Below, in pieces: positions 27,086-27,500 of a stretch of 27,500 bases of DNA (position 1 is the stretch's first letter; each line of letters opens with the position of its first letter). Below the pieces are notes generated by a model that was not told the DNA's origin, did not search any database, and saw only the letters and a program-made list of their open reading frames with translations. The DNA is from Prorocentrum cordatum (taxonomy: Eukaryota; Sar; Dinophyceae; Prorocentrales; Prorocentraceae). Where the stretch lies: contig CAUYUJ010018475.1 in assembly GCA_963575745.1 (NCBI GenBank), positions 62,501 to 90,000 on the forward strand, written 5' to 3'. Both the position numbers and the translations under genes were made by a program.

Positions 27086-27259
27086 TCATAAACATGAGAT
27101 GGTGAGATTGGATTGCAATGCGCCGCGAAAGACTGAAGTCGCTTCGCGCTGAAGTGTTTGGATTGCAATCGACGGAATTGCGGTTTGCAACGTAGCAAAC
27201 CATCATGAAGAAAAACAGGAGGAAGGAACGGGTTATGATGACTGGAGGGATGATGGGAG
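27086..27259. other. Short complex stretch before the right end of the element
   Basis: TTGGATTGCAAT occurs at 27108-27119 and 27158-27169. GATTGCAATC (27161-27170) is a perfect palindrome. An exact 7-bp stem GGTTTGC/GCAAACC with loop AACGTA lies at 27182-27201. No gene is seen. Confidence 0.7.
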
Positions 27260-27287
27260 AATGTGTATGATCATGTGGGGGGGGGGG
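27260..27287 (-). repeat. Right terminal inverted repeat of the candidate element
   Basis: AATGTGTATGATCATGT followed by G11. It is the reverse complement of the left end except for one base in the 17-bp core and a longer C/G tract. Confidence 0.7.
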
Positions 27288-27290
27288 CGA

Positions 27291-27318
27291 GTATATATAT
27301 ATATATATATATATATAT
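27291..27318. repeat. (TA)n tract at the right edge of the inserted block
   Basis: Fourteen TA units, shorter than the tract on the left (23494-23600), followed by GGGGTGCAGCTC. Confidence 0.95.
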
Positions 27319-27339
27319 GGGGTGCAGCTCGCTCTGCTG

Positions 27340-27500
27340 AACTTGACGTCGTCATCTCCACTGCTCGCGCAAACATCCCACCCACCCACCCGCAACTTGG
27401 TTTGCAAAACCTGTTACCACCGACTACGACGACACCGACGACAACGACTAGGACGACACCGACGACGTCTCCGACGACTTCGACGACGACAACGACGCCG
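27340..27500 (+). repeat. Macrosatellite M, copy 4 (cut by the window end)
   Basis: CTCCACTGCTCGCGCAAACA (GCAAAC at 27369), CCGCAACTTGGTTTGCAAAA and the start of a GAC array. The first GAC units (GACTACGACGACACCGACGA) match copy 1 more closely than copies 2 and 3, which carry GACCGTGACGGTGGGTACC instead. Confidence 0.95.

Larger units (their letters stand above)
23601..27290. mobile_element. Candidate non-autonomous inserted element, about 3.7 kb
   Basis: This block interrupts the macrosatellite array between copies 3 and 4. Copy starts are 1.34-1.43 kb apart elsewhere but 5,061 bp apart here. Its ends are inverted. The left end is C7 plus ACATGATCATACATATT (23605-23628); the right end is the reverse complement of C11 plus ACATGATCATACACATT (27260-27287), one mismatch in 17 bp plus the C-tract. 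Both ends abut TA tracts. Inside are a minisatellite, a large palindrome, a satellite, a purine tract and about 165 bp of other DNA. There is no transposase or other enzyme, so any movement would need factors from elsewhere. A rearrangement between two TA tracts is the main alternative. Confidence 0.4.

Noticed and set aside
26272-27198. 308-codon Ser/Pro/Leu-rich - strand frame and Arg/Glu-rich + strand frames
   Set aside because: Low-complexity translations of the purine tract; several frames are open together.

Overview
The window is nuclear DNA of a dinoflagellate. The decisive evidence is at 5188-5208. That stretch matches the conserved dinoflagellate trans-spliced leader (core GTAGCCATTTTGGCTCAAG) at 21 of its 22 positions; the variable first base is not met. 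The rest of the window agrees with this. It is GC-rich and gene-poor, dominated by simple and complex tandem repeats, and has no bacterial operon structure. I cannot place it to species from the sequence. All repeat alignments were made by eye.

Layout. 1-3416: the only long protein-like stretch, on the + strand. It keeps changing reading frame and has in-frame stops, so it reads as a decayed gene (or a gene with indels or assembly errors); I do not recognise its family. 3417-5520: inverted repeats, a TTACCTCTA array, GA and GTC/GAC arrays, the spliced-leader copy with an 89-codon ORF behind it, and a 136-bp palindrome. 5520-9700: polypyrimidine tracts, a CAT microsatellite, one exon-like stretch on the - strand, and the first and largest array of an ~89-bp GC-rich repeat, which recurs at 9.4 kb and 13.5 kb. 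9778-10305 and 17217-18090: two TTTTCCG arrays with different higher-order organisation. 10.3-12.3 kb: diverged duplicated segments with short coding-like pieces. 12.4-19.1 kb: composite repeats (unique head, GGA tract, CTTGG-rich minisatellite), a 230-bp CCG array, a CCCTATAG array and several dispersed repeats in both orientations.

19.5-27.5 kb: a tandem array of a 1.3-1.4 kb composite unit (head, GAC-rich core, AT/CG-rich tail with hairpins), three copies plus the start of a fourth. Between copies 3 and 4 lies about 3.7 kb of unrelated DNA. It is bounded by TA tracts and by an inverted terminal motif (C-tract plus ACATGATCATACA). Inside are a ~550-bp near-perfect palindrome, a ~245-bp satellite with a 981-bp higher-order period, and a purine-rich tract. 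No transposase is visible.

No rRNA, tRNA, CRISPR or complete recognisable protein gene was found. Most long open frames here are translations of repeats (poly-Ser, poly-His, poly-Asp, FRFPFS-type strings) and are not annotated as genes.
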